Below, piece by piece: positions 1 through 9,277 of a stretch of 15,664 bases of DNA (its first letter is position 1; each line of letters opens with the position of its first letter). The position numbers were made by a program, and so were the translations under genes. Origin of the DNA: an uncultured Roseovarius sp. (GTDB taxonomy: Bacteria; Pseudomonadota; Alphaproteobacteria; Rhodobacterales; Rhodobacteraceae); assembly GCA_934501475.1 (NCBI GenBank), contig CAKSUL010000046.1, positions 1-15,664 of the forward strand, in the 5' to 3' direction. The notes below the pieces were generated by a model. That model did no database searches. It was given only the letters and a program-made list of their open reading frames with translations, and was not told the origin of the DNA.

Positions 1-140
1 AGGGCATGACCCTGCCATTCGTCAGCTAGGGCGGCTCTTCGCTGATTGCGGGGGGGATTGCGGTGGGGATGCTGTTTGCGTTCACCCGGTCGCGTCCGCA
101 GGGTGAATTGCGTGATATGCTGCGCAGCCGGGGGCGATAG
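1..140 (+). pseudogene. ftsW: 3' end of ftsW (SEDS peptidoglycan glycosyltransferase) with an in-frame amber stop
   Basis: FtsW is the septal SEDS glycan polymerase, a ten-helix inner-membrane protein. Reading frame 3, positions 3-26 encode GMTLPFVS, then TAG at 27-29, then 36 further codons (GGSSLIAGGIAVGMLFAFTR and onward) to a second TAG at 138-140. This is the family's C-terminal signature (K)GMTLPFVSYGGSS followed by the last membrane helix and a basic cytoplasmic tail, with the invariant-looking Tyr codon replaced by a stop. TAT or TAC differs from TAG by one base. The rest of the tail is intact and in frame, which suggests either a very recent mutation or a sequencing error. murG follows after 26 bases. 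The gene begins outside the window. Family identity is firm; whether the gene is really broken cannot be decided here. Confidence 0.8.
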
Positions 141-166
141 GGCCTGCCGGCGCACTGGGGGACGAT

Positions 167-1269
167 ATGAGTAAGAAACAGCCGTTGCTGATCATGGCCG
201 CCGGGGGCACCGGTGGCCATATGTTTCCGGCGCAATCGCTGGCCGAGGTCATGTTGCGCCGCGGCTGGCGCGTCAAGCTGAGCACCGATGCGCGCGGCGC
301 GCGCTATACCGGGGGCTTTCCCCATTCCGTCGAGATCGAGCAGATCCCGAGCGCGACATTCGCGCGTGGCGGCCTTTTGGCGCGCGCCCTCGTGCCGGTG
401 CGCATCGCGGGCGGCGTGGCGCGCGCGGTCTGGCGGATGCTGCGCGACCGCCCCGATGTGGTGGTGGGTTTTGGCGGCTATCCGTCCATCCCGGCACTGA
501 GCGCGGCCTGGTTGCTGCGCCGGCCACGCATGGTGCATGAACAGAACGGCGTGCTGGGCCGGGTCAACCGGCTGTTTGCGCGCCGCGTCGATCTGGTGGC
601 CTGCGGCACATGGCCGACCGACCTGCCCGAGGGGGCCGAGGGCGCGCATGTGGGCAACCCGGTGCGCGCCAGCGTGCGCGAGCGGGCCGGGGCGGGCTAT
701 ATCCCGCCGGGCGATTATCCGATGTCGCTGCTGGTGATCGGCGGATCGCAGGGCGCGCGCATCCTCAGCGATGTGGTGCCCCCGGCGATTGCCGCATTGC
801 CGATGGAGACGTTGCGCAACCTGCGCGTCAGCCATCAGGCGCGCGACGAGGACGCCGCGCGCGTGGCCGAATTCTATGCCCAGAACGGCATCGACGCCGA
901 TGTCGCGCCGTTCTTTCGCGATCTGCCCCGCAGGATGAGCGAGGCGCAATTGGTGATCAGCCGCGCCGGTGCGTCCTCGATCGCGGATATCTCGGTGATT
1001 GGTCGTCCGTCGATCATCATCCCCTATGCCGCCGCCACCGCCGATCATCAAAGCGCCAATGCCGCGCAGCTCAAGGCGGCGGGCGCCACCATCCTGATCC
1101 CGGAATCCGCGCTGAACATCGCGGCCCTGAGCGAGCAGATCGAAACGGTCCTCACCCAACCAGACGGTGCCATGCAGATGTCGCTTGCGGCGCTGTCATG
1201 TGCCCTGCCCGACGCCCATGAAACCCTGGCCGAACTGGTTCAGACCATTGCAGAAAAAGGCAAGACATA

Positions 1270-1270
<1 letters not shown>
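167..1270 (+). CDS. murG: UDP-GlcNAc:undecaprenyl-pyrophosphoryl-MurNAc-pentapeptide GlcNAc transferase
   Basis: MurG (367 aa, usual length) adds GlcNAc to lipid I to make lipid II on the inner face of the cytoplasmic membrane. It is a GT-B fold, family 28 glycosyltransferase. Visible motifs: the first glycine loop GGTGGH at residues 13-18, GFGGYPS 101-107, HEQN 124-127, GNPVR 163-167, the second glycine loop GGSQGAR 192-198, SRAGASS 265-271, and the nucleotide-contact stretch TADHQSANA 291-299. The ATG at 167 is preceded by GGGGGA at 157-162. The stop TAA shares one base with the murC start (TAATG, 1268-1272), so translation is probably coupled. All expected motifs are present, so it should be functional. 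Confidence 0.97.
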
Positions 1271-2682
<1,412 letters not shown>

Positions 2683-2686
2683 GTCC

Positions 2687-2947
2687 ATGCCATTGTCGCT
2701 GATCCTTGTCTGTATCTGGGCGGTCGCCGCCAATCTTCTGGGGATGATGCCCAGCCGGGACAATCACTGGCGGCTGGCCTATGGGCTGATCGCCATCGGC
2801 ATTCCGATCCTTGGCTATGTCACCTTGCAGAACGGGCCGCTGGTCGGGGTGATCTGCCTTGCGGCGGCGATGTCGATCCTGCGCTGGCCGCTGGTCTATG
2901 TGTGGCGCTGGCTGCGCCGCCCACGGCAGAATCTGGCCAAGGATTGA
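2687..2947 (+). CDS. DUF2484-like small membrane protein
   Basis: This 86-residue protein has about three predicted hydrophobic segments (residues 3-21, 28-46 and 50-73), an Arg/Asp/His loop at 24-29 and a strongly basic tail (WRWLRRPRQ, 73-81), consistent with a small inner-membrane protein. In length, layout and position between murC and murB it resembles DUF2484 proteins, which I recall from Rhodobacterales dcw clusters. No biochemical function is known to me. Its start is four bases after the murC stop and has a strong ribosome-binding site within murC, so it is expected to be co-translated with the cell-wall enzymes. A role in envelope synthesis or division is an inference from position only. 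Confidence 0.85.
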   Translation: MPLSLILVCIWAVAANLLGMMPSRDNHWRLAYGLIAIGIPILGYVTLQNGPLVGVICLAAAMSILRWPLVYVWRWLRRPRQNLAKD

Positions 2948-2951
2948 GCGC

Positions 2952-2961
2952 AGGAGCAGGA
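2952..2961 (+). promoter_or_regulatory. Ribosome-binding site of the 92-aa membrane protein gene
   Basis: AGGAGCAGGA lies two bases upstream of the ATG at 2964, with AGGAG at 2952-2956 spaced seven bases from it. It selects 2964 over an upstream in-frame start at 2859 that would overlap the preceding gene heavily. Confidence 0.7.
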
Positions 2962-2963
2962 AC

Positions 2964-3242
2964 ATGAACGGGCTGCCATCCTCACTGACATTGTTTCTGT
3001 TGGCGATGTTCAGCATCGGTGTGGGAATATTCTACAGCGTGGCCATGCGGCGCGGCAGCCGATCGGCCTTCATATGCTGGTCCCTGTGCGCGGTTGGCGT
3101 GATGGCGCTGGTCTGGTTGTCGGGGCTGATGCAGGTTCCCGCAATGGTCGCCATATATGCAGGGTTCCTTCCGCCGACATTGCTCGGGGGTGGAATGGGC
3201 GGCATCATCGTCGCGGTGATCCGACAGGGGCAGGAGAGATGA
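2964..3242 (+). CDS. Hypothetical 92-aa membrane protein between DUF2484-like gene and murB
   Basis: I do not recognise this family. The protein has three hydrophobic segments: residues 7-27, 35-54 and a long Gly-rich one at 58-86 ([17 protein letters not shown]). A short basic loop (RRGSR, 29-33) follows the first, and the tail RQGQER is polar. There is no signal-peptide cleavage motif and no catalytic motif. The start at 2964 is chosen because it has a good ribosome-binding site and lies 16 bases after the previous stop. The stop overlaps the murB start as ATGA (3239-3242), typical of translational coupling. It uses ATA three times in 92 codons, which is high for this GC-rich neighbourhood. 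The clean operon packing argues that it is a real gene. Confidence 0.8.
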   Translation: MNGLPSSLTLFLLAMFSIGVGIFYSVAMRRGSRSAFICWSLCAVGVMALVWLSGLMQVPAMVAIYAGFLPPTLLGGGMGGIIVAVIRQGQER

Positions 3243-4192
3243 GCGCGCAGATGCCTCAGACGCGCGGCAGGCTGACAGCGCAGCGATCGCTGGCCGATCT
3301 GACATGGCTGCGCGTCGGCGGGCCGGCCGACTGGCTGTTCCAACCGGCGGACGAGGCCGATCTGGCACAGTTTCTGGCCGCGCTGGACCCGTCTGTTACG
3401 GTCTTTCCCATGGGGGTCGGCAGCAACCTGATCGTGCGCGATGGCGGCTTGCGCGCGGTGGTGGTGCGCTTGGGGCGCGGGTTCAATGCGATCACGATCG
3501 ACGGCGACATGGTGACGGCGGGGGCGGCCGCACTGGATGCGCATGTGGCGCGGCGCGCGGCGGATGCGGGGCTGGACCTGACGTTCCTGCGCACCATTCC
3601 CGGCGCGATGGGCGGGGCGGTGCGCATGAATGCGGGGTGCTATGGCAGCTACATGGCCGATGTGTTCGTCAGCGCGCGCGCAGTGACGCGCAGCGGCAAG
3701 GTGATCACGCTGGGCGCGTCCGACCTTGGGTTCGCCTATCGCCACAGCGATCTGCCCGAGGATACGGTGATCACATCGGTGACGATGAAGGCCGCGCGCG
3801 CGCAGCCCGACGCACTTCATGCGCGGATGACCGCGCAACTGCAAAAGCGCGATGAGACCCAACCCACCAGGGAGCGCAGCGCCGGCAGCACCTTTCGCAA
3901 CCCCGCCGGGTTCAGCTCGACCGGGCGGGCCGATGACAGCCATGATCTCAAGGCCTGGAAGGTGATCGACGACGCGGGTCTGCGCGGCGCACGGCGCGGC
4001 GGTGCGCAGATGAGCCCGAAACATCCGAACTTCCTGATCAACACCGGCGACGCCACCGCCGCCGATCTTGAGGGCCTGGGCGAAGAGGTGCGAAAAAGGG
4101 TTTTCCAAAACAGCGCAATAGAGTTAGAGTGGGAAATAAGGCGCGTCGGAGAACCGGCCGCCGACGGGGGCAAACACCCGGAACAAGAATAA
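3239..4192 (+). CDS. murB: UDP-N-acetylmuramate dehydrogenase (UDP-N-acetylenolpyruvoylglucosamine reductase)
   Basis: MurB (317 aa) is the cytoplasmic FAD enzyme that uses NADPH to reduce enolpyruvyl-UDP-GlcNAc to UDP-MurNAc. The FAD-binding motifs [12 protein letters not shown] (residues 59-70) and [17 protein letters not shown] (120-136) are present. The motif SAGSTFRNP (214-222) contains the likely proton-donor Ser217, and [19 protein letters not shown] (262-280) matches the C-terminal substrate region. The ATG at 3239 forms an ATGA overlap with the upstream gene and has AGGAGAG immediately before it; ATG 3251 is an alternative start giving 313 aa. The last 17 residues ([17 protein letters not shown]) form a polar tail. 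Codons 4091-4141 include CGA, AGG, ATA, TTA, ATA and AGG, unlike the rest of the gene. Confidence 0.97.
   Translation: MSAQMPQTRGRLTAQRSLADLTWLRVGGPADWLFQPADEADLAQFLAALDPSVTVFPMGVGSNLIVRDGGLRAVVVRLGRGFNAITIDGDMVTAGAAALDAHVARRAADAGLDLTFLRTIPGAMGGAVRMNAGCYGSYMADVFVSARAVTRSGKVITLGASDLGFAYRHSDLPEDTVITSVTMKAARAQPDALHARMTAQLQKRDETQPTRERSAGSTFRNPAGFSSTGRADDSHDLKAWKVIDDAGLRGARRGGAQMSPKHPNFLINTGDATAADLEGLGEEVRKRVFQNSAIELEWEIRRVGEPAADGGKHPEQE
4102..4130 (+). promoter_or_regulatory. Possible internal promoter at the 3' end of murB, ahead of ddl-ftsQA
   Basis: TTTCCA (4102-4107) and TAGAGT (4125-4130) are separated by 17 bases. Each matches four of six consensus sigma-70 bases. They lie in an AT-rich patch of rare codons within murB, about 100 bases before ddl. 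This is a sequence-only suggestion. Confidence 0.25.
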
Positions 4193-4194
4193 CA

Positions 4195-4210
4195 GGGCCG
4201 AAAACGGTCC
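4195..4210 (+). other. Small hairpin in the murB-ddl gap
   Basis: GGGCCG and CGGTCC pair over six positions (one G-U) around an AAAA loop, ending 20 bases before the ddl GTG. No T-run follows, so it is not an intrinsic terminator. It could influence mRNA stability or ddl initiation. Confidence 0.4.
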
Positions 4211-4229
4211 GGGACATCGAGGCAGTAAG

Positions 4230-5150
4230 GTGGTTGGTTCGAGCAGAACAGCCCCGAAAGTTGCGGTATTGAAAGGCGGACCTTCGGCTGAGCGCGAAGT
4301 GTCGCTGTCGTCAGGACGTGAATGCGCCGCAGCATTGAGGGATGAGGGATTCGAGGTGGTCGAGGTCGACGCCGGCCGCGACCTGTGCGCACGCCTGGGC
4401 GAGATTTCCCCCGACGTGGTGTTCAACGCCCTGCATGGCCGCTGGGGCGAGGATGGCTGCGTGCAGGGTCTGCTGGAATGGATGCAGATCCCCTATACCC
4501 ATTCCGGGGTGCTGTCCTCGGCGCTGGCGATGGACAAGCAGAAATCGAAAGACGCCTATCGCGCCGCCGGGTTGCCGGTGGTGGACAGCGTGCTGGCCGC
4601 GCGCGCCGATGTGCGCGCCCGCCATGTGATGCCCCCGCCCTATGTGGTGAAACCCAACAACGAAGGCTCGTCCGTCGGGGTCTATATCGTGCACGGCGCC
4701 GCCAACAGCCCGCCGCAACTGGATGACGACATGCCCGGTGAGGTCATGGTCGAGACCTATGCGCCGGGGCGCGAGTTGACCACCACGGTGATGGAGGACC
4801 GCGCCCTGACGGTCACCGACATCATCACCGATGGCTGGTATGACTATTCCGCCAAATACGAGGTCGGCGGCTCGCGCCATGTGGTGCCCGCCGATATCCC
4901 GCGTGAGGTTTTCGATGCTTGCCTCGATTATGCGCTGCGCGCGCATCGCGCCCTTGGCTGCCGGGGCGTCAGCCGCACCGATTTTCGCTGGGATGAGGCG
5001 CGCGGCCTCGATGGCCTGATCCTGTTGGAAACCAACACGCAGCCGGGCATGACGCCCACGTCGCTCAGCCCCGAGCAGGGACGGGCGGTGGGGATCAGCT
5101 TCGGGCAGATGTGCCGCTGGATGGTCGAGGATGCCTCATGCAACAGGTAG
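4230..5150 (+). CDS. ddl: D-alanine--D-alanine ligase
   Basis: Ddl (306 aa, usual DdlB size) is a cytoplasmic ATP-grasp enzyme that makes the D-Ala-D-Ala terminus of the stem peptide. Motifs in order: GGPSAERE at residues 16-23, [12 protein letters not shown] 69-80, [15 protein letters not shown] 89-103, the ATP-grasp lysine region [10 protein letters not shown] 141-150, DYSAKY 205-210, RTDFR 249-253, and the metal-binding [13 protein letters not shown] at 267-279. I chose the GTG at 4230 because it gives the family-typical short N-terminus before [15 protein letters not shown]; purine-rich GAGG lies eight to eleven bases upstream. It starts 37 bases after murB and overlaps ftsQ by 13 bases. 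Confidence 0.96.
   Translation: MVGSSRTAPKVAVLKGGPSAEREVSLSSGRECAAALRDEGFEVVEVDAGRDLCARLGEISPDVVFNALHGRWGEDGCVQGLLEWMQIPYTHSGVLSSALAMDKQKSKDAYRAAGLPVVDSVLAARADVRARHVMPPPYVVKPNNEGSSVGVYIVHGAANSPPQLDDDMPGEVMVETYAPGRELTTTVMEDRALTVTDIITDGWYDYSAKYEVGGSRHVVPADIPREVFDACLDYALRAHRALGCRGVSRTDFRWDEARGLDGLILLETNTQPGMTPTSLSPEQGRAVGISFGQMCRWMVEDASCNR
5127..5131 (+). promoter_or_regulatory. Ribosome-binding site GAGGA that sets the ftsQ start
   Basis: GAGGA inside the end of ddl is six bases from the ATG at 5138. It supports 5138 over the upstream in-frame GTG at 5111. Confidence 0.65.
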
Positions 5151-6016
5151 GCTCGCGTTTTGATCCGGCCCCGTCGAAATGGGCCTATCGCTATCACCGG
5201 CTGATGCTGACGCCGATGTTCCGGCTGATGTTGCGCATCGGGCTGCCCTTCGGGCTGTGTTTCGTTCTGGCGACGGTCTGGTTGTCGGACAAGCAGGTTC
5301 AGGAAAACATTGTGCAGTCGGTGACGGACCTGCGCAAACAGATCGAGCAGCGCCCCGAATTCATGGTGAAGCTGCTGTCGGTCGAGGGCGCCAGCGACGC
5401 GGTGACGGCAAAGGTGCATGAGATTTTCCCCTTTGAGTTGCCGATCAGCTCATTCGATATGGAACTGGACGACATCCGCCGCGCGATCGAGGTGCTTCCG
5501 GCGGTGGCCAGTGCCGCCGTGCGGCTGCGTCAGGGCGGTGTTCTGGAGGTGCAGATCAACGAGCGCCAGCCGGTCGCGCTGATCCGCACGCGCGACGGGC
5601 TGAACGTGGTCGATATCGAGGGCATCACCATCGCCATCGCGCCCTCGCGCGCCGCGCGCCCCGACCTGCCGGTGATTGCCGGAGAGGGGGCCGAATATCA
5701 CATCGCCGAGGCGCTTGAGTTGCGCCGCGCCGCGTCGCCGTTGAACCTGCGGATGCGCGGCCTTGTGCGCATTGGCGAGCGGCGCTGGGACGTGGTGCTG
5801 GACCGGGATCAGCGCATCATGCTGCCCGAGGAAAACGCGGTGCGTGCATTGGAGCGCGTGATTGTGCTGAGCGAGACACAGGACCTGCTGGAGCGTGACA
5901 TCGCGGCAGTGGACATGCGGCTGACGCAGCGGCCGACAATTCGAATGAGGGACCGCGCCGTCGAAGAATGGTGGCGGGTGCGAAACAGTGTGGCAGGGGC
6001 AACCGACAATGATTGA
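5138..6016 (+). CDS. ftsQ: Cell division protein FtsQ
   Basis: FtsQ (292 aa) is a bitopic inner-membrane divisome protein that in other bacteria recruits the FtsB-FtsL pair and links early to late division proteins. A cytoplasmic basic region (residues 1-30) precedes one transmembrane helix (about 31-49). Then comes a periplasmic POTRA-type domain (about 78-145, ending [15 protein letters not shown] at 135-149) and the FtsQ/DivIB domain with VDIEG 158-162 and [13 protein letters not shown] 258-270. The start at 5138 gives the usual alphaproteobacterial N-terminus and overlaps ddl by 13 bases. The stop overlaps the ftsA start by eight bases. POTRA limits are estimated by eye. Confidence 0.95.
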   Translation: MQQVGSRFDPAPSKWAYRYHRLMLTPMFRLMLRIGLPFGLCFVLATVWLSDKQVQENIVQSVTDLRKQIEQRPEFMVKLLSVEGASDAVTAKVHEIFPFELPISSFDMELDDIRRAIEVLPAVASAAVRLRQGGVLEVQINERQPVALIRTRDGLNVVDIEGITIAIAPSRAARPDLPVIAGEGAEYHIAEALELRRAASPLNLRMRGLVRIGERRWDVVLDRDQRIMLPEENAVRALERVIVLSETQDLLERDIAAVDMRLTQRPTIRMRDRAVEEWWRVRNSVAGATDND

Positions 6017-7343
6017 GCTATATGAATCCCAACGTGCGATGCGCAATCTGCGCCGGGCCGCGATGCAGCGCGGGGTGGTCGCGGTGCTGGATGTGGGCAC
6101 GTCCAAGATTGCCTGCCTCGTGCTGCGCTTTGACGGAACCGAGCGGATCTCCGAAGGCGAGGGCATCGGGGCCATGGCCGGGCAGGCGGGGTTTCGTGTC
6201 ATCGGGGCCGCCACCACACGTTCGCGCGGGGTGCGCTTTGGCGAAATCGAACAGATGCAGGAAACCGAGCGCGCCATCCGCACCGCGGTGCAGGCCGCGC
6301 AGAAAATGGCCAATATCCGCGTCGATCATGTGATCGCCTGTTTCGCCGGGGCCGACCCGCGCAGCTATGGGCTGGCCGGGTCGGTCGAACTCGAGGGGCA
6401 TGTGGTCACCGAACAGGACGTGAGCCGGGTTCTGTCGGCCTGCGAGGTGCCCGATTATGGCGAGGGGCGCGAAGTGCTGCACGCCCAGCCGGTCAATTTT
6501 GCGCTGGATCACCGCTCGGGGTTGATTGATCCGCGCGGGCAGATGGGCCAGTCGCTTTCGACGGACATGCATATGCTGACCGTGGACAGCGCCGCGATCC
6601 AGAACCTGGCGCATTGCGTCAAGCGCTGTGATCTGGAACTGGCGGGTGTCGCGTCTTCGGCCTATGTGGCCGGGATCTCGTCGCTGGTCGAGGATGAACA
6701 GGAACTGGGGGCGGCCTGCATCGATCTGGGCGGCGGGGCCTCGGGGATCTCGATCTTCATCAAGAAGCACATGATCTATGCCGACAGCGTGCGCATGGGT
6801 GGCGATCATGTGACGGGTGACATCTCGATGGGTCTTCAGGTGCCCACCAACACCGCCGAGCGGATCAAGACCTTTTACGGCGGCGTTGTCGCCACCGGCA
6901 TGGATGACCGCGAGATGATCGAGATCGGCGGCGATACCGGCGACTGGGACCATGACCGGCGCACCGTCAGCCGGGCGGAACTGATCGGCATCATGCGCCC
7001 GCGCGTCGAAGAGATCCTGGAAGAGGTGCGCGCGCGGCTCGATGCCGCCGGGTTCGAATACCTGCCCAGCCAGCAGATCGTGCTGACCGGCGGCGGCAGC
7101 CAGATCCCCGGACTGGACGGGCTGGCCAGCCGTATCCTGGGCCAGCAGGTGCGCCTTGGACGCCCCTTGCGCGTGCATGGATTGCCGCAGGCGGCGACCG
7201 GCGCGGGCTTTGCCAGCGCGGTGGGCATGTGCCTGTTCGCGGCCAACCCGCAGGACGAATGGTGGGATTTCGATCTGCCCGTGGACCGCTATCCGGCGCG
7301 GTCGCTGAAAAGGGCGGTCAAGTGGTTCCGGGACAACTGGTAA
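6009..7343 (+). CDS. ftsA: Cell division protein FtsA
   Basis: FtsA (444 aa) is the actin-like ATPase that tethers FtsZ filaments to the membrane and recruits later division proteins. The phosphate-1 motif VLDVGTSKIACLV is at residues 26-38, phosphate-2 CIDLGGGASGISIF at 237-250, GGDHVTG 264-270, and the adenosine motif IVLTGGGSQIPGL at 357-369. The SHS2/1C subdomain lies roughly at 110-195. The C-terminus SLKRAVKWFRDNW (432-444) is an amphipathic basic and aromatic helix, the expected membrane-targeting sequence. ATG 6009 is preferred over the GTG at 5988; GGCAGGGG lies about ten bases upstream. The first eight bases overlap ftsQ. Confidence 0.97.
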   Translation: MIELYESQRAMRNLRRAAMQRGVVAVLDVGTSKIACLVLRFDGTERISEGEGIGAMAGQAGFRVIGAATTRSRGVRFGEIEQMQETERAIRTAVQAAQKMANIRVDHVIACFAGADPRSYGLAGSVELEGHVVTEQDVSRVLSACEVPDYGEGREVLHAQPVNFALDHRSGLIDPRGQMGQSLSTDMHMLTVDSAAIQNLAHCVKRCDLELAGVASSAYVAGISSLVEDEQELGAACIDLGGGASGISIFIKKHMIYADSVRMGGDHVTGDISMGLQVPTNTAERIKTFYGGVVATGMDDREMIEIGGDTGDWDHDRRTVSRAELIGIMRPRVEEILEEVRARLDAAGFEYLPSQQIVLTGGGSQIPGLDGLASRILGQQVRLGRPLRVHGLPQAATGAGFASAVGMCLFAANPQDEWWDFDLPVDRYPARSLKRAVKWFRDNW

Positions 7344-7392
7344 CCGCAATATGAGGTGTGATCGGCGAAATACCGCAGAAACAGGTCAAAAA

Positions 7393-7410
7393 ACCTCCAC
7401 ATTTGGTGGT
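7393..7410 (+). other. Imperfect palindrome in the ftsZ leader
   Basis: ACCTCCA and TGGTGGT form a seven-position inverted repeat with one mismatch around CATT. It is flanked by A6 on the left (7388-7393) and a T7 run (7420-7426) on the right. The T-run is separated from the stem by about nine bases, so a simple terminator is doubtful; a protein-binding site or attenuator is possible. Confidence 0.35.
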
Positions 7411-7427
7411 AAAAGGGCGTTTTTTTC

Positions 7428-7456
7428 GTGACGTCCGCGCGGCGAACAGTTATCAT
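7428..7456 (+). promoter_or_regulatory. Candidate ftsZ promoter
   Basis: GTGACG (7428-7433) and TATCAT (7451-7456) are separated by 17 bases. They match four and five of six sigma-70 consensus bases. They follow an AT-rich island and lie about 60 bases before the ftsZ ATG, in the only sizeable gap of the division cluster. Confidence 0.4.
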
Positions 7457-7518
7457 CGGCGTGAACAGGCAGCAAATAATGCCCGCGAATGTGGGCTCAA
7501 CATCGGGCGGACAGAGCA

Positions 7519-9198
7519 ATGACATTGAATCTCACCATGCCAGGCCATGAAGAACTGAAACCACGCATCACCGTTTTCGGTGTCGGTGGGGCAGGCGGCA
7601 ACGCGGTCAACAACATGATCGAAAAGGAGCTGGATGGGGTCGATTTCGTCGTCGCCAACACCGACGCGCAGGCGCTGCAGCAAAGCAACGCCCCCTCGCG
7701 GATCCAGCTGGGCGTGAAAGTCACCGAAGGTCTGGGCGCCGGCGCCAAGGCCGCGATCGGTGCCGCCGCTGCCGAGGAAAGCATCGAACAGATCGTCGAT
7801 CATCTGGCGGGGGCGCATATGTGCTTCATCACCGCCGGGATGGGCGGGGGCACCGGCACCGGGGCCGCACCGATCATCGCGCAGGCCGCGCGTGAGCTGG
7901 GCGTTCTGACCGTCGGCGTCGTGACCAAGCCGTTCCAGTTCGAGGGCGGCAAGCGGATGAAACAGGCCGAGGACGGCATCGATGCGCTGCAAAAGGTCGT
8001 CGATACGCTGATCATCATTCCCAACCAGAACCTGTTCCGCCTGGCCAACGAAAAGACCACCTTTACCGAGGCGTTCAGCCTCGCGGATGATGTGCTCTAT
8101 CAGGGCGTCAAAGGTGTGACCGACCTGATGGTGCGTCCGGGCCTGATCAACCTCGATTTTGCCGATGTGCGCGCCGTCATGGACGAGATGGGCAAGGCGA
8201 TGATGGGCACCGGCGAGGACAGCGGCGACGATCGCGCGATCCAGGCCGCCGAAAAGGCCATCGCCAACCCGCTGCTGGACGAAATCAGCCTGCGCGGCGC
8301 CAAGGGTGTCCTGATCAACATCACCGGCGGGCATGACCTGACGCTGTTCGAACTGGACGAAGCCGCCAACCGCATCCGCGAAGAGGTCGATCCCGAGGCT
8401 AACATCATCGTCGGCTCGACGCTGGACACCTCGATGGAAGGCTCGATCCGGGTCAGCGTCGTCGCCACCGGCATCGACGCCACCGAAGCCCAAGGCGACA
8501 TTCCCGTGCCGCGCCGGTCGCTTGCCGAACCGCTGCGCCAGAACGCCGCCGCCGAAACGCCTGCCAGCGAAGAGGCGGCAAAGCCTGCCTTTGAAGAGGC
8601 CGCCGTCGCGGCCACTGCCGCGCGCAGCGAGGCCGATCAGGCATCCTTCCTCAGCTCGATGGAGGCCGAGCGCGCCGCCGCCGAGGACCAGATGGAAGAC
8701 ATCTTTGAACCGCAGCAACCGGCCCAGCCCGAGCGCGTCGCAACCCGTCACCAGACCGACGATTTGCCGCCCCCGGCCTACAAGCCCGCGCCGCGTGCCG
8801 AAGAAACGCAGTATTACGACCACCAGCAGGATGAGCCGCTGGAAGGGTTCGTGGCACCGCGCCCGCCCGCCGCAGGCACCCCGTCGCCCGAGGCGTTGGC
8901 GCGTCTTCAGGCCGCTGTGGGACATCGCAAGCAGGTCCAGCCGCAACAGCATCAGCAACAACAGCCTGTGCAGCGTGCCGCCTCGGCCCCGGTTCAACCC
9001 GGACAACCGGCCGAGCGTCCGCGCTTTGGCATCAATTCGCTGCTGAACCGCATGACCGGTCACGCCGCCGAGGCCGACGCCCCGCGCCCGGCCCGTCAGC
9101 AACCGACGATCCAGGTCCAGCCGGTCCCGGCAGAACCGCAGGATGAACGCGACGAACAGATCGAAATCCCTGCCTTCCTGCGCCGTCAGGCCAACTAG
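7519..9198 (+). CDS. ftsZ: Cell division protein FtsZ
   Basis: FtsZ (559 aa) is the tubulin-like GTPase that forms the Z-ring. The globular domain covers about residues 15-325: [13 protein letters not shown] 21-33, the tubulin signature GGGTGTG 109-115, and the T7-loop NLDFADVR 211-218 with catalytic acidic residues. An unusually long disordered linker (about 326-547) is rich in Ala, Pro, Glu and Gln, including [12 protein letters not shown] at 474-485. It contains a second conserved alphaproteobacterial motif, [13 protein letters not shown], at 502-514. The terminal [12 protein letters not shown] (548-559) is the peptide that binds FtsA and other partners. ATG 7519 matches the family N-terminus ([22 protein letters not shown]); an upstream in-frame ATG at 7489 is less likely. 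The ribosome-binding site is weak (GGCGGA, 7506-7511). Confidence 0.98.
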   Translation: MTLNLTMPGHEELKPRITVFGVGGAGGNAVNNMIEKELDGVDFVVANTDAQALQQSNAPSRIQLGVKVTEGLGAGAKAAIGAAAAEESIEQIVDHLAGAHMCFITAGMGGGTGTGAAPIIAQAARELGVLTVGVVTKPFQFEGGKRMKQAEDGIDALQKVVDTLIIIPNQNLFRLANEKTTFTEAFSLADDVLYQGVKGVTDLMVRPGLINLDFADVRAVMDEMGKAMMGTGEDSGDDRAIQAAEKAIANPLLDEISLRGAKGVLINITGGHDLTLFELDEAANRIREEVDPEANIIVGSTLDTSMEGSIRVSVVATGIDATEAQGDIPVPRRSLAEPLRQNAAAETPASEEAAKPAFEEAAVAATAARSEADQASFLSSMEAERAAAEDQMEDIFEPQQPAQPERVATRHQTDDLPPPAYKPAPRAEETQYYDHQQDEPLEGFVAPRPPAAGTPSPEALARLQAAVGHRKQVQPQQHQQQQPVQRAASAPVQPGQPAERPRFGINSLLNRMTGHAAEADAPRPARQQPTIQVQPVPAEPQDERDEQIEIPAFLRRQAN

Positions 9199-9222
9199 AT
9201 CCCGTAGATCCACCTCGTGAAT

Positions 9223-9253
9223 CGGGTCGCCTCAGGGCGGCCCGTTTTCGTTT
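9223..9253 (+). terminator. Rho-independent terminator after ftsZ
   Basis: CGGGTCGCC (9223-9231) pairs with GGCGGCCCG (9236-9244) over nine positions, with one G-U pair and a TCAG loop. TTTTCGTTT follows at 9245-9253. It lies 24 bases after the ftsZ stop and should end the dcw transcript. Confidence 0.88.
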
Positions 9254-9277
9254 GAGTCCATGTATTTACGCGGCGTT

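Noticed and set aside
26..1159. Long antisense open frame opposite murG (377 codons)
   Set aside because: Its sequence is the low-complexity Arg/His/Ala/Gly-rich type typical of antisense frames in GC-rich genes, and it mirrors a fully motif-bearing MurG.
7388..7426. Intrinsic terminator between ftsA and ftsZ
   Set aside because: The stem (7393-7410) is separated from the T-run (7420-7426) by AAAAGGGCG, so the hairpin and U-tract are not adjacent.
7450..7458. DnaA box (TTATCATCG) upstream of ftsZ
   Set aside because: It departs from TTATNCACA at several positions, and no neighbouring boxes are visible.
7527..7531. GANTC (CcrM-type) site at the ftsZ start as cell-cycle control
   Set aside because: Single GANTC sites are expected by chance in a window of this size; this one is inside codons 3-5 and no cluster is seen.
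7453..9213. Antisense open frame of 586 codons opposite ftsZ
   Set aside because: Arg/Gly/Leu-rich mirror of the FtsZ coding frame, with no family motif.
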